Of a stretch of DNA of 64,000 nt, positions 35,750-44,945 are shown one piece after another. Every line of letters begins with the position of its first letter. The stretch's first letter is position 1. The stretch lies in the NCBI RefSeq assembly GCF_019670005.1, contig NZ_AP019783.1, forward strand, positions 1,942,501-2,006,500, read 5' to 3'. The translations under genes were made by a program, and so were the position numbers. The notes below the pieces were generated by a model, which worked only from the letters and a program-made list of their open reading frames with translations, was not told the DNA's origin and searched no databases. The DNA is from Methylomagnum ishizawai (lineage in GTDB: Bacteria; Pseudomonadota; Gammaproteobacteria; Methylococcales; Methylococcaceae).

Positions 35750-35828
35750 CGGGCGAATCCATTCGCCGAACGAAAAGAGGCGGATAAACTCGTCCCTACA
35801 GCCTACAGCCTACAGCCTACAGCCAGCC
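35750..35828. repeat. palindrome plus four CTACAGC heptamers
   Basis: A 7-bp inverted repeat (GGCGAAT at 35752-35758, ATTCGCC at 35761-35767) is followed by four exact copies of CTACAGC at 35796-35823. The palindrome resembles small dispersed extragenic elements; the heptamer array could vary in copy number. The array ends six bases before the stop codon of the PilZ gene, which reads the other way. Confidence 0.75.
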
Positions 35829-36146
35829 CTAGGCCCGTTGCCGCCGCATGACGGGCAGGCGCCAGAACGCCACGCCCAGCCCATGCCGCGCTTCCCGCAC
35901 GACCAGGACCGAGTGGCGGACCAGCCGGATGACATTGCCTTTCCTGAGGGCGAATACCAGCCGGGCGGTTTCGCCCACCAGCCATTCCTCCGGGGTCTGG
36001 GTTTCGACGAATACCCCGGACCGGCTCAGGTTCTTCGCCACGCCCCGGAGTTGGTTGCCCGAGGGGGTGATGAGGTAGGCGGATAAGGAGGCTTCGGAGC
36101 GCGGTGCGCCGCGCCGGTCTTTTTGGGTGAAGATTTTGCTCAACAT
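35829..36146 (-). CDS. PilZ-domain protein (probable c-di-GMP receptor)
   Basis: A 105-residue single-domain PilZ protein. The two halves of the c-di-GMP-binding site are visible: the arginine motif in KDRRGAPRSEA (RxxxR, residues about 12-16) and NLSRSGVFVE (N-x-S-x-x-G, residues about 39-44). A C-terminal beta-barrel strand pattern (ARLVFALRKGNVIRLVRHSVLVV) completes the fold. Such proteins bind cyclic di-GMP and alter motility, exopolysaccharide synthesis or transcription through partners. It stands alone on the minus strand between the oxygenase cluster and aceE, with no obvious operon partner; the large glycan region 7 kb downstream is a plausible but unproven target. Confidence 0.8.
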   Translation of the reverse strand: MLSKIFTQKDRRGAPRSEASLSAYLITPSGNQLRGVAKNLSRSGVFVETQTPEEWLVGETARLVFALRKGNVIRLVRHSVLVVREARHGLGVAFWRLPVMRRQRA

Positions 36147-36546
36147 GGTGGGGTCCGGGTTGAATGGGGATGTTTGGCTTTTTCGGGAATCAAGGACTGG
36201 GAGAGGAGCCTATCGTGCAGCATCGGACTGGGTGTTACAAGCAAGCCGTGCGCCAGCAAGCTTAATGCCTTGCATAACAGGGACTTGTTTTTGGGGATGG
36301 CTACGAGTGTAAGTTACCCATGACGGAAATGAGACGGATGGGACCTGTTTTTCAGATTAGCGGCGGAAATTGTCAGTTTGGACGGTAGCCGCGCCCGGAG
36401 GGAGGGGGTCGCCTTGGGGACCGGAGCCGGATCGGTGGGGGCGGCGGGGTGGAAATCGATGGATCATTGCGGAACCCTTTGTCTATAATCCCCGCTTCCA
36501 GCCGGACGACACCCATCCCAGTTCCAGTCATAAGGACTCTATCGCT
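36147..36546. other. 400-base region upstream of aceE
   Basis: It separates the PilZ gene (minus strand) from aceE. It holds a probable -10 element close to aceE and nothing else I recognise; no PdhR-type operator palindrome was identified. Confidence 0.4.
36484..36489 (+). promoter_or_regulatory. probable -10 element of the aceE-aceF operon
   Basis: A perfect TATAAT with TG at 36480-36481 upstream, close to an extended -10. No good -35 is found at the right distance. Transcription would begin near 36496, leaving a leader of about 50 bases before the aceE ATG. Confidence 0.4.
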
Positions 36547-39237
36547 ATGGCAGCCGTTAATCCCGCCCAACCTTCCCCGACCACTGCTTCCGGCGACACC
36601 GATCCCGCCGAAACCCGCGAATGGCTGGAAGCCCTGGAGGCGGTCATCGAAGCCGAGGGCATCGAGCGGGCGCATTTCCTCATCGAAAGCTTGGTGGACC
36701 AGGCCCGGCGGGCCGGGGCCAACCTGCCGTACAAGGCCAACACCGCCTATATCAACACCATCCCGCCGCATTTGGAGCCGCAGCCGCCGGGCGATCCGGC
36801 CATCGAGGACCGCATCCGCGCCTATATCCGTTGGAACGCCATGGCGATGGTGGTGCGGGCCAACCGCAAATCCAGCGAATATGGCGGCCACATCGCCAGT
36901 TTCGCCTCCTCGGCCATGTTGTACGACGTGGGCTTCAACCATTGCTTCCGCGCCCCGGCCAAGGATTTCGGCGGCGATTTGGTCTATTTCCAGGGCCATG
37001 CCGCGCCCGGCATCTACGCCCGCGCCTTCATCGAAGGGCGCTTGAGCGAAACACAACTCGACCATTTCCGCGCCGAGATCGAAGGCAAGGGCCAGGGCCT
37101 GTCTTCCTATCCGCATCCTTGGTTGATGCCGGATTTCTGGCAGTTCCCCACCGTGTCCATGGGACTCGGGCCGATCATGTCGATCTATCAGGCCCGCTTC
37201 ATGAAATATCTGGAAGGCCGCGGCATCGTCGCCACCCAGGGCCGGAAGGTCTGGGCCTTCTGCGGCGATGGCGAGATGGACGAACCGGAATCCATGGGGG
37301 CCATCGGCCTCGCGGGCCGCGAGAAGCTCGACAATCTGATTTTCGTGGTCAATTGCAACCTGCAACGCCTGGATGGCCCGGTGCGCGGCGATGGCAAGAT
37401 CATCCAGGAACTCGAAGCCGAGTTCCGCGGCGCGGGCTGGAATGTCATCAAGGTCATCTGGGGTTCGCGCTGGGATTCCTTGCTGGCGCGGGATACCAAG
37501 GGTTTCCTCAAAAAGCGCATGGAAGAGGCGGTGGACGGCGAATACCAAGCCTACAAGGCCAAGAACGGGGCCTATGTCCGCCAGCATTTCTTCGGCAAAT
37601 ACCCGGAACTGGCGGCCATGGTCGCCAATATGTCGGACGACGACATTTGGCGCTTGAACCGGGGCGGGCATGATTTCCTCAAGGTCTATGCCGCCTACGA
37701 TGCCGCGATGCGCCATACCGGCCAGCCGACGGTGATCCTGGCCAAGACCGTGAAGGGCTATGGCATGGGCCCGGTCGGCGAAGGCCGCATGACCACCCAC
37801 CAACAGAAGAAGATGGACGACGCCTCGATCAAGGCGTTCCGCGACCGTTTCAATATCCCGGTCCACGACGACCGCTTGGGCGAGGTGCCTTACTACCGCC
37901 CACCGGAAGACAGCCCCGAAATCCGCTATGTCAAGGAACGCCGCGCCGCGCTGGGGGGTTTCCTGCCCCAGCGCCGTTTGGACGCCCCGCATATCCAGGT
38001 GCCCGATTTGGAAGTGTTCGAGCCTTTGCTGAAAAGCAGCGAAGACCGCGATATGTCCACCACCATGGCTTTCGTGCGGATACTCACCCTGCTGTTGCGG
38101 GATAACAAGGTGGGCCGCTATGTCGTGCCCATCGTCCCGGACGAGGCCCGCACCTTCGGCATGGACAGCCTGTTCCGCCAATACCGGATTTACTCCTCCA
38201 CCGGCCAGTTGTACGAACCGGAAGATTCCGGCAGCGTCATGTACTACCGCGAGGATAAGACCGGGCAAATCCTGGAAGAGGGCATCAACGAGGCCGGTTC
38301 CATGTGTTCGTGGATCGCGGCGGGCACGGCCTACAGCAACCACAACGTGCAGATGATCCCGTTCTACATCTATTACTCCATGTTCGGCTTCCAGCGGGTG
38401 GGGGATTTGATGTGGGCGGCGGGCGATATGCGGACCAAGGGGTTCCTCCTGGGCGGCACGGCGGGGCGCACCACCTTGGCGGGCGAGGGCTTGCAGCACC
38501 AGGACGGCCATACCCAGCTGGCGATGGCGGCGATTCCCAATTGCGTGGGCTACGATCCTTGCTTCGCCTATGAATTGGCGGTCATCGTCCAGGACGGCCT
38601 CAAGCGCATGTACCAGGAGGGTGAGCAGGTTTTCTATTACATCACCGTGATGAACGAGAACTACGCCCATCCGCACATGCCGGAAGCTGTGCGCGAGGGC
38701 ATCGTCAAGGGCATGTACAAGCTGCGCGATGCGGGCCAAGCCGCCAAGGTGCAATTGCTGGGCAGCGGCACCATCCTGCGGGAAGCGATTTTCGCCGCCG
38801 ATTTGCTCAAGGCCGATTTCGGCATCGAATCCACCGTGTGGAGCGTGACCAGTTTCAGCGAACTGCGCCGCGACGGGCTGGACAAGGACCGCTGGAACCT
38901 GCTGCATCCCGAACAGCCGCGCAAGCTCAGCTATGTCGAGGAATGTTTGCGGGAGGTGCCCGGCCCGGTGGTGGCGGCGTCCGATTACATGAAGATCGTG
39001 GCCGACCAAATCCGCCAATATGTGCCGCGCTCCTATGCGGTGCTGGGCACGGATGGCTTTGGCCGTAGCGACCGCCGCTCGGAACTGCGGAGGTTCTTCG
39101 AGGTGGACCGCTATTACATCGCCGTGGCCGCGCTCAAATCCCTGGCCGACGCGGGTGGAGTGCCCGCCGCCAAGGTCGCGGAAGCCATCGCCAAATACGG
39201 TATCGATCCCGAAAAGCCCAATCCGGTCACGGTATAA
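36547..39237 (+). CDS. aceE: pyruvate dehydrogenase E1 component, homodimeric
   Basis: An 896-residue cytoplasmic enzyme that decarboxylates pyruvate on thiamine diphosphate and passes the acetyl group to the lipoyl arm of AceF. The length and the start MAAVNPAQP (after AAGGA) fit the gammaproteobacterial single-chain E1. NTIPPHLEPQPPGD and RANRKSSEYGGHIASFASSA lie in the substrate region; the thiamine motif is GDGEMDEPESMGA followed by NLIFVVNCNLQRLDGPVRG, with the metal-binding Asn. DGHTQLAMAAIPNC is the conserved second-domain loop. It is followed after 12 bases by aceF and further by lpdA, giving the whole complex in one cluster interrupted by one foreign gene. Confidence 0.95.
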   Translation: MAAVNPAQPSPTTASGDTDPAETREWLEALEAVIEAEGIERAHFLIESLVDQARRAGANLPYKANTAYINTIPPHLEPQPPGDPAIEDRIRAYIRWNAMAMVVRANRKSSEYGGHIASFASSAMLYDVGFNHCFRAPAKDFGGDLVYFQGHAAPGIYARAFIEGRLSETQLDHFRAEIEGKGQGLSSYPHPWLMPDFWQFPTVSMGLGPIMSIYQARFMKYLEGRGIVATQGRKVWAFCGDGEMDEPESMGAIGLAGREKLDNLIFVVNCNLQRLDGPVRGDGKIIQELEAEFRGAGWNVIKVIWGSRWDSLLARDTKGFLKKRMEEAVDGEYQAYKAKNGAYVRQHFFGKYPELAAMVANMSDDDIWRLNRGGHDFLKVYAAYDAAMRHTGQPTVILAKTVKGYGMGPVGEGRMTTHQQKKMDDASIKAFRDRFNIPVHDDRLGEVPYYRPPEDSPEIRYVKERRAALGGFLPQRRLDAPHIQVPDLEVFEPLLKSSEDRDMSTTMAFVRILTLLLRDNKVGRYVVPIVPDEARTFGMDSLFRQYRIYSSTGQLYEPEDSGSVMYYREDKTGQILEEGINEAGSMCSWIAAGTAYSNHNVQMIPFYIYYSMFGFQRVGDLMWAAGDMRTKGFLLGGTAGRTTLAGEGLQHQDGHTQLAMAAIPNCVGYDPCFAYELAVIVQDGLKRMYQEGEQVFYYITVMNENYAHPHMPEAVREGIVKGMYKLRDAGQAAKVQLLGSGTILREAIFAADLLKADFGIESTVWSVTSFSELRRDGLDKDRWNLLHPEQPRKLSYVEECLREVPGPVVAASDYMKIVADQIRQYVPRSYAVLGTDGFGRSDRRSELRRFFEVDRYYIAVAALKSLADAGGVPAAKVAEAIAKYGIDPEKPNPVTV

Positions 39238-39249
39238 AGGAAACCATTC

Positions 39250-40929
39250 ATGGCAGTAGCTGAGCAAGAGGTCGTCGTCCCCGATATCGGCGATTTCAAG
39301 AATATCGAAATTATCGAAGTCTTGGTCAAACCGGGCGATGTCATCCAGCCCGAGGATTCGCTGATCACCCTGGAGAGCGACAAGGCGGCGATGGAAGTGC
39401 CTTCGCCCTTGGGGGGCGTGGTCAAGTCCTTGAAGGTGAAACCAGGGGATAAAGTCAACAAGGGTTCGCCCATCTTGACGCTGGAAGTCGCGGAGGCGGG
39501 CGCGCCCGCGCAGCCCCGACCGGCTCCGCCGCCCGCGCCCCCGGTGGCTACCGTCCCGGAAACCCCGGCCCCCGCCGCCGCGCCCGTGGCTCCGCCGCCG
39601 CCCGCGCCCACCGCATCGGCGGGGCCGGTCGAGCAAGAGGTCGTCGTCCCCGATATCGGCGACTTCAAGGACATCGAGATCATCGAAGTCCTGGTCAAGC
39701 CGGGCGATGTGATCGAGGCCGAGGCTTCCCTCATCACCCTGGAAAGCGACAAGGCGGCGATGGAAGTGCCTTCGCCCTACGCCGGGTTGGTCAAGGTCCT
39801 GAAGGTCAAGGCCGGCGACCGGGTCAACAAGGGCACAGCCATCCTGGTGCTGGAAATCCAGGGCGCGGTGTCGGCACCGGCTGCGCAAGCGGTCCCCGTG
39901 GCGGTCGAAACCGCCGCCGCCGAGATCAAAGCCTCCGCCGCCCAGGAAGCCCCCGAGCGGGTGAGGCCGGTCGCGGTTGCCGGTGGGGAAACCACGGGCG
40001 ACCGCAAAACCCCGCCCCACGCCAGCCCCGCCATCCGCCGCTATGCCCGCGAACTCGGGGCCAACCTGGAACGCATCCAGGGCAGCGGACCCAAGGGCCG
40101 CATCCTCAAGGAGGACGTGCAGCGCTTCGTCAAGGACAGCCTGCAACGGGCCGAACAAGCCACCACGGCTCCCGCCGCCACCGGCGGCGCTTTCGCCCTG
40201 CCGCCCATCCCCGAGGTGGATTTCAGCAAATTCGGCCCGGTCGAGACCCTGGCCCTGACCCGCATCCAAAAGCTGTCCGGTCCGTTTCTGCACCGCAATT
40301 GGATCGGCATTCCCCATATCACCCAGCACGACGAGGCCGATATCACCGACCTCGAAGATTTCCGCAAGGCGCTCAAGGCCGAGGCCGAGAAGAAGGGCCT
40401 CAAGCTGTCGTTCCTGCCCTTCGTGCTGAAGGCGCTGGTGGCCTCGCTCAAGGCTTTCCCCAGCTTCAACGCCTCGCTCGCCGCCGACGGCCAGTCCCTG
40501 ATCCTGAAGCGATACTTCCATATCGGCGTTGCTGTCGATACCCCGGAAGGCTTGGTGGTGCCGGTGCTGCGCGACGTGGACCGGAAGAGCGTCTTCGACC
40601 TCGCCGCCGAGCTGGCCGAACTCAGCCAGAAGGCCCGCAACAAGAAGCTGCGCGGTCCCGACCTGGAAGGCGGTTGCTTCACCATTTCCAGCCTGGGCGG
40701 CATCGGCGGCACGGCCTTCACGCCCATCATCAACGCGCCCGAAGTCGCGATCCTGGGGCTGTCCAAAAGCCAGATGAAGCCGGTCTGGCAGGACGGCCAG
40801 TTCGTGCCCCGCTTGATGCTGCCCCTGTCCCTGTCCTACGACCACCGGGTCATCGACGGTGCCCAGGCCGCCCGCTTCATCGTGCATCTCGGCGCGATGC
40901 TGGCCGACTTGCGGCGGGTGCTGTTGTAA
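39250..40929 (+). CDS. aceF: dihydrolipoyllysine acetyltransferase (pyruvate dehydrogenase E2)
   Basis: A 559-residue core subunit of pyruvate dehydrogenase that carries acetyl groups on lipoyl-lysines and transfers them to CoA. There are two nearly identical lipoyl domains (residues about 3-77 and 128-203), each with the modified Lys in ESDKAAMEVPS, joined by Ala/Pro-rich linkers (PAPPVATVPETPAPAAAP). A peripheral subunit-binding domain (ASPAIRRYARELGANLERI) spans about 258-297. The acyltransferase domain ends with the catalytic SYDHRVIDGAQAARF, His near residue 532. Two lipoyl domains, rather than the three of E. coli, is a common variant. The gene is 12 bases after aceE. Confidence 0.95.
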   Translation: MAVAEQEVVVPDIGDFKNIEIIEVLVKPGDVIQPEDSLITLESDKAAMEVPSPLGGVVKSLKVKPGDKVNKGSPILTLEVAEAGAPAQPRPAPPPAPPVATVPETPAPAAAPVAPPPPAPTASAGPVEQEVVVPDIGDFKDIEIIEVLVKPGDVIEAEASLITLESDKAAMEVPSPYAGLVKVLKVKAGDRVNKGTAILVLEIQGAVSAPAAQAVPVAVETAAAEIKASAAQEAPERVRPVAVAGGETTGDRKTPPHASPAIRRYARELGANLERIQGSGPKGRILKEDVQRFVKDSLQRAEQATTAPAATGGAFALPPIPEVDFSKFGPVETLALTRIQKLSGPFLHRNWIGIPHITQHDEADITDLEDFRKALKAEAEKKGLKLSFLPFVLKALVASLKAFPSFNASLAADGQSLILKRYFHIGVAVDTPEGLVVPVLRDVDRKSVFDLAAELAELSQKARNKKLRGPDLEGGCFTISSLGGIGGTAFTPIINAPEVAILGLSKSQMKPVWQDGQFVPRLMLPLSLSYDHRVIDGAQAARFIVHLGAMLADLRRVLL

Positions 40930-40939
40930 TAGTTACCAT

Positions 40940-40961
40940 GCCCGCCCCGCGGGAGGCGGGC
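40940..40961. repeat. GC-rich hairpin after aceF
   Basis: GCCCGCC at 40940-40946 pairs with GGCGGGC at 40955-40961, with an 8-base loop. There is no real T-run after it, so termination would be partial. It marks the junction between aceF and the inserted Uma2 gene. Confidence 0.45.
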
Positions 40962-40977
40962 CTTTGGCGGGGGTGCC

Positions 40978-41547
40978 ATGAACGTCGCGCAGCAACGGTT
41001 TTTCAGCGCCGAGGAATATCTCGCTTGGGAGGAGCGGCAAACCGTCAAGCATGAATATCTCCGGGGCGGGGTCTACGCGATGGCCGGGGCGCGGGACGCC
41101 CATGCGACCGTCGCGGGCAATGTGTTCGCCCTGCTCAAATCCCATCTGCGCGGCACGCCCTGCCGCACCTATATCGCCGACATGAAGCTCCGGGTGGAAG
41201 CCGCCGACGCCTATTTCTACCCCGATGTGTTCGTGACCTGCGATGCCCGCGACCGGGCCTCCGACCTCTGCAAATCCCATCCGCTGTTGGTGGTCGAGGT
41301 CTTGTCCGATTCGACCGCCGGTTACGACCGGGGCGGCAAGTTCGCCAGCTACCGGCGGCTGGACGATCTCAAGGAATATGTCCTGATCGATCCCGAGGCC
41401 CGCACGGTCGATGTGTTCCGCCGCGACGCGGCCGGCCATTGGGTACTCCACCCCTATGCGGGCGGGGCCGAGGCCGAATTCGCCAGCCTGGACTTCCGGG
41501 CGGCGCTCCCCCTGATTTTCGAGGACGTGGCCCCGCCCGCCACCTGA
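40978..41547 (+). CDS. Uma2-family (DUF820) PD-(D/E)XK endonuclease-like protein
   Basis: A 189-residue protein of the Uma2 family. The N-terminus FSAEEYLAWEERQTVKHEYLRGGVYAMAG is characteristic; the nuclease core has YFYPDVFVTCD with the Asp and HPLLVVEVLSDSTAGYDRGGKFASYRRL with the Glu, about residues 73-127. These genes are abundant in cyanobacteria and some Proteobacteria; their biological role is uncertain, and they are often dispersed like selfish or transposon-associated genes. Here it sits between aceF and lpdA, splitting an operon that is usually contiguous, with a GC hairpin at 40940-40961 just after aceF. It is in the same direction and may be co-transcribed with lpdA. Confidence 0.85.
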   Translation: MNVAQQRFFSAEEYLAWEERQTVKHEYLRGGVYAMAGARDAHATVAGNVFALLKSHLRGTPCRTYIADMKLRVEAADAYFYPDVFVTCDARDRASDLCKSHPLLVVEVLSDSTAGYDRGGKFASYRRLDDLKEYVLIDPEARTVDVFRRDAAGHWVLHPYAGGAEAEFASLDFRAALPLIFEDVAPPAT

Positions 41548-41596
41548 GGCGGAACCCCGTCCCCATCCTCCCTTCCCAACCAAGGATCATCCAGCC

Positions 41597-43015
41597 ATGA
41601 CCGAAAACGCAGCTCTCCATGCCGAAGTCCTCGTCCTGGGCGGTGGCCCCGGCGGCTATACCGCGGCTTTCCGCGCCGCCGACCTGGGCAAGCGGGTCGT
41701 CCTGGTCGAACGTTATCCGACCCTGGGCGGCGTCTGCCTCAACGTCGGCTGCATCCCGTCCAAAGCCCTGCTGCATGTGGCCCAGGTCGTCCACGAAGCC
41801 GCCGAAGGCTCCAGCTTCGGCGTCAAGTTCGGCCCGCCCGAAATCGATCTCGCCAAGGTCCGCGATTATAAAAACAAGGTCGTGAAAACCCTGACCACCG
41901 GACTCGCCGCCCTCGCCAAGCAGCGCAAAGTCACCGTGGTGCAGGGCGTCGGCCAATTCGTGTCCGACAAGACCCTGGCGGTCGAGACCGCCGAAGGCCC
42001 GAAGGCCATCGGTTTCGATGCTTGCATCATCGCGGCGGGTTCCCAGCCGGTGAAGATTCCCGGCTTCCCCCACGACGATCCTCGCCTGATCGATTCCACC
42101 GGCGCCCTGGAACTGGCCGAGGTACCCAAGCGGTTGTTGATCGTCGGCGGCGGCATCATCGGCCTGGAAATGGCGACGGTCTACCACGCCCTGGGTTCCG
42201 CCATCAGCGTGGTGGAATTGATGGACCAGCTCATTCCGGGGTGCGACGCCGACCTGGTCAAGCCCCTGCACCAGCGCATCAAGAAGCAATACCAGAACAT
42301 CTACCTCCAGACCAAGGTGGTCCGCATCGAGCCGGAAGCCGAAGGCTTGCGGGTGTTCTTCGAGGGCGAGGGCGCGCCCGAATCCGAACTGTTCGACCGG
42401 GTCTTGGTGGCGGTGGGGCGGCGTCCCAACGGCAAGCTGATCGGGGCCGAGCAGGCCGGGGTGCGGGTGGACGAACGCGGTTTCATCCCGGTCGATGCCC
42501 AGCAGCGCACCAATATCCCCCACATCTACGCCATCGGCGATATCGTCGGCAATCCCATGCTGGCCCACAAAGCCACCCACGAAGCCAAGGTCGCGGCGGA
42601 AGTCATCGCCGGGCACAAGGCGGCGTTCCAGGCGCTCACCATCCCCTCGGTGGCCTATACCGATCCCGAAATCGCCTGGATGGGGCTGACCGAAACCCAG
42701 GCCCTAGCCCAGGGCGTCGAGCATGACAAGGCGGTGTTTCCTTGGGCCGCGAGCGGTCGGGCGCTGGGTATCGGTCGGCGCGAGGGCTTGACCAAGATAC
42801 TCTATGCCAAGGATAGCCAAAGGATTCTGGGCGCGGGTATCGTCGGCACCAATGCCGGGGAATTGATCGCGGAAACCGTATTGGCCCTGGAAATGGGGGC
42901 CGATGTGCAGGATATCGCCTTGACCATCCATCCGCATCCCACTTTGTCCGAGACCTTCGCCTTCGCGGCGGAAATGGCGGAGGGGACGATTACCGATTTA
43001 TATATCAAGAAATAA
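41597..43015 (+). CDS. lpdA: dihydrolipoyl dehydrogenase (E3)
   Basis: A 472-residue FAD enzyme that reoxidises the lipoyl groups of AceF and makes NADH. The FAD-binding motif VLVLGGGPGGYTAA opens the chain; the redox disulfide is Cys47 and Cys52 in GGVCLNVGCIPSK; a second Rossmann motif (LLIVGGGIIGLEMATVY) binds NAD; the C-terminal active-site His lies in HPHPTLSETF. All catalytic elements are present. It follows aceE and aceF, separated from aceF by the Uma2 gene, and is 26 bases upstream of the gtrB-like gene. It probably also serves 2-oxoglutarate dehydrogenase. Confidence 0.95.
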   Translation: MTENAALHAEVLVLGGGPGGYTAAFRAADLGKRVVLVERYPTLGGVCLNVGCIPSKALLHVAQVVHEAAEGSSFGVKFGPPEIDLAKVRDYKNKVVKTLTTGLAALAKQRKVTVVQGVGQFVSDKTLAVETAEGPKAIGFDACIIAAGSQPVKIPGFPHDDPRLIDSTGALELAEVPKRLLIVGGGIIGLEMATVYHALGSAISVVELMDQLIPGCDADLVKPLHQRIKKQYQNIYLQTKVVRIEPEAEGLRVFFEGEGAPESELFDRVLVAVGRRPNGKLIGAEQAGVRVDERGFIPVDAQQRTNIPHIYAIGDIVGNPMLAHKATHEAKVAAEVIAGHKAAFQALTIPSVAYTDPEIAWMGLTETQALAQGVEHDKAVFPWAASGRALGIGRREGLTKILYAKDSQRILGAGIVGTNAGELIAETVLALEMGADVQDIALTIHPHPTLSETFAFAAEMAEGTITDLYIKK

Positions 43016-43041
43016 CGATCCTTCCAGCAAGCCCGTAGCCC

Positions 43042-44037
43042 GTGACAATATCGCCGATGATGACGACGAACGAGAATCCACGCCCGCCCGCCGCCGATCC
43101 CGTGGTGGGTTTATCGCTGGTGGTGCCGGTGTTCAACGAGGAGGAGGCGGTCGGATTATTCCTCGATAGGATAAACCGGGTTTTCGAGGGGCATGCTTCG
43201 GTAGCGGTCGAGGTGGTCTTCGTGAACGATGGCAGCACCGACCGTACCCTGGAGTGTTTGCTGGAACTCCAGCGGGAAAACCCCTGGGTGCGGATCGTCG
43301 ATCTGAGCCGCAATTTCGGCAAGGAAGCCGCCTTGACCGCGGGCCTCCAATACGCGGGCGGACAGGTGGTCGTGCCCATCGATGTGGATTTGCAAGACCC
43401 GCCCGAATTGATACCGGCCATGATCGCCCGATGGCGGGAAGGCTATGAAGTCGTGCTGGGACGCCGGATCAACCGCGATACCGATTCCAGGGCCAAACGC
43501 TTATCGGCGGATTGGTTCTACCGTATCCATAACTGGATGTCGGAGTCCCAGATTCCCGAGAATGTCGGGGATTTCCGCTTGATGGACCGGGCCGTGGTCG
43601 ATGCCTTGAATGGCTTGCCGGAATCCAGGCGCTTCATGAAGGGCTTGTTCGCTTGGGTGGGATTCCGCACCGCCGTGGTCGATTATGTGCGCCCGGAGCG
43701 TTCGGCGGGCACGACCAAATTCAACGGCTGGCGTTTATGGAATTTCGCCCTGGAAGGACTGACTAGTTTCAGCACGATCCCGTTGCGGGTTTGGAGTTAT
43801 ATCGGCGGCTTGGTCGCCTTGGCATCGTTCGTTTACGGCCTTTATATTGCGTTGCGGGTGCTGATCCATGGGATCGATATGCCTGGGTACGCTTCTATTT
43901 TCGTCGCGGTCACTTTTCTGGGGGGCTTGCAGTTGCTCGGTATAGGTATCATCGGTGAATATCTGGGTCGCACTTATATCGAATCCAAACGGCGTCCGGT
44001 GTTCCTAATCCGTCATATATATGAATCCAAGAATTGA
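43042..44037 (+). CDS. gtrB: polyprenyl-phosphate glycosyltransferase, GtrB/ArnC-like
   Basis: A 331-residue GT2 enzyme that loads a sugar, usually glucose, onto undecaprenyl phosphate at the cytoplasmic face. The GT-A core has LVVPVFNEEEAVGLFL, FVNDGSTDRT and the metal-binding DVDLQDPPELI. FRLMDRAVVDALNGLPESRRFMKGLFAWVGF is typical of the GtrB/DPM group. Two C-terminal transmembrane helices (about residues 250-275 and 288-310) anchor it. The first ATG is at 43042; another at 43057 (MMTTNENP) is possible. It is three bases upstream of the methyltransferase gene and in line with a GtrA-DUF6311 fusion, forming a glucosylation module: loader, flippase and periplasmic transferase. Confidence 0.85.
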   Translation: MTISPMMTTNENPRPPAADPVVGLSLVVPVFNEEEAVGLFLDRINRVFEGHASVAVEVVFVNDGSTDRTLECLLELQRENPWVRIVDLSRNFGKEAALTAGLQYAGGQVVVPIDVDLQDPPELIPAMIARWREGYEVVLGRRINRDTDSRAKRLSADWFYRIHNWMSESQIPENVGDFRLMDRAVVDALNGLPESRRFMKGLFAWVGFRTAVVDYVRPERSAGTTKFNGWRLWNFALEGLTSFSTIPLRVWSYIGGLVALASFVYGLYIALRVLIHGIDMPGYASIFVAVTFLGGLQLLGIGIIGEYLGRTYIESKRRPVFLIRHIYESKN

Positions 44038-44040
44038 ACG

Positions 44041-44757
44041 ATGGATGTTAAAGAAATAGATATTTTGGGCGACGATATCGCGGGCCATTGGTATTACCAG
44101 TCCAAGGCGCGGGCGATGCGGCAACTGCTCGGCGGGGACGAACCTGGAAAGATATTGGATGTGGGCGCGGGTTCGGGGTTTTTCTCCCGTTATCTGCTCG
44201 CCACCACCCAGGCGGCGGCGGCCTGCTGCGTCGATATCAGCTATGGGGCGGATTCGGAAGGCGGGGAGGGGGGTAAGCCCGTCTATTACCGGCGCTCGGT
44301 GGAGCGGTCCGATGCCGATTTGGTCTTGCTGATGGATGTGCTGGAACATGTGGACGACGATGCCGGACTGCTCGCCACCTATGCCGACAAGGTGCCGCCC
44401 GGCACGCGCTTCCTGATTTCGGTGCCGGCCTTCCAATTCCTGTGGAGCGGGCACGACGAATTCCTCGAACACAAGCGGCGCTATACCCTGGCCCAGCTCG
44501 AAGCCGTGGCCGGCCGGGCCGGTCTCGAAGTGAAATATGGGGGATATTATTTCGGCTTGGTGTTTCCCCTGGCCTGGCTCACCCGCTTGGGAAGCCGGTG
44601 GTTGCGGCGGGAAGAAAGTCCGGCGCGTTCGCAACTCAAACGGCACCATCCCTGGGTGAACGCGCTGCTCGGCGCGGTTTGCCGGGTGGAATTACCGTTC
44701 GCCCGGTACAACCGGCTGGCCGGTCTGACCGTGTTTTGCTTGGCGGTACGCGCCTGA
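44041..44757 (+). CDS. class I SAM-dependent methyltransferase
   Basis: A 238-residue soluble methyltransferase with the Rossmann motif I KILDVGAGSGFFSRYL near residue 38, motif II around CCVDISYG, and motif IV LVLLMDVLEHVDDDAGLL. The region FLEHKRRYTLAQLEAVAGRAGLEV matches glycan- and lipid-linked methyltransferases found in polysaccharide clusters. The C-terminus is basic and hydrophobic (PLAWLTRLGSRWLRRE), perhaps membrane-associated. It lies between gtrB and the GtrA-DUF6311 fusion. It could methylate the added sugar or the polyprenyl-linked intermediate; the acceptor is not known. Confidence 0.75.
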   Translation: MDVKEIDILGDDIAGHWYYQSKARAMRQLLGGDEPGKILDVGAGSGFFSRYLLATTQAAAACCVDISYGADSEGGEGGKPVYYRRSVERSDADLVLLMDVLEHVDDDAGLLATYADKVPPGTRFLISVPAFQFLWSGHDEFLEHKRRYTLAQLEAVAGRAGLEVKYGGYYFGLVFPLAWLTRLGSRWLRREESPARSQLKRHHPWVNALLGAVCRVELPFARYNRLAGLTVFCLAVRA

Positions 44758-44945
44758 GACCGGCTCGGGCCGAGCGCGGGCCGTCCGTCCCCGGTTGCCA
44801 TTTCCCTCCTTCCGGTGGGTTTGGCGCGGTACCCCTCCCCGTAAGGCCCGCCGGAAGCTTCCCATTCAACGACAACCGCGGTTGGCCCCGCCGGACTCCC
44901 GGATTGCCTGGGCCGATGCCAGCCGCTCCCGCCCACTGGGGTTCC

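Noticed and set aside
36373-40887. A 1504-codon open frame antisense to aceE and aceF
   Set aside because: It spans two well-conserved genes on the opposite strand. Its composition (His, Gly, Asp, Gln rich) is what GC-rich third positions give when read backwards, and it contains no recognisable domain.
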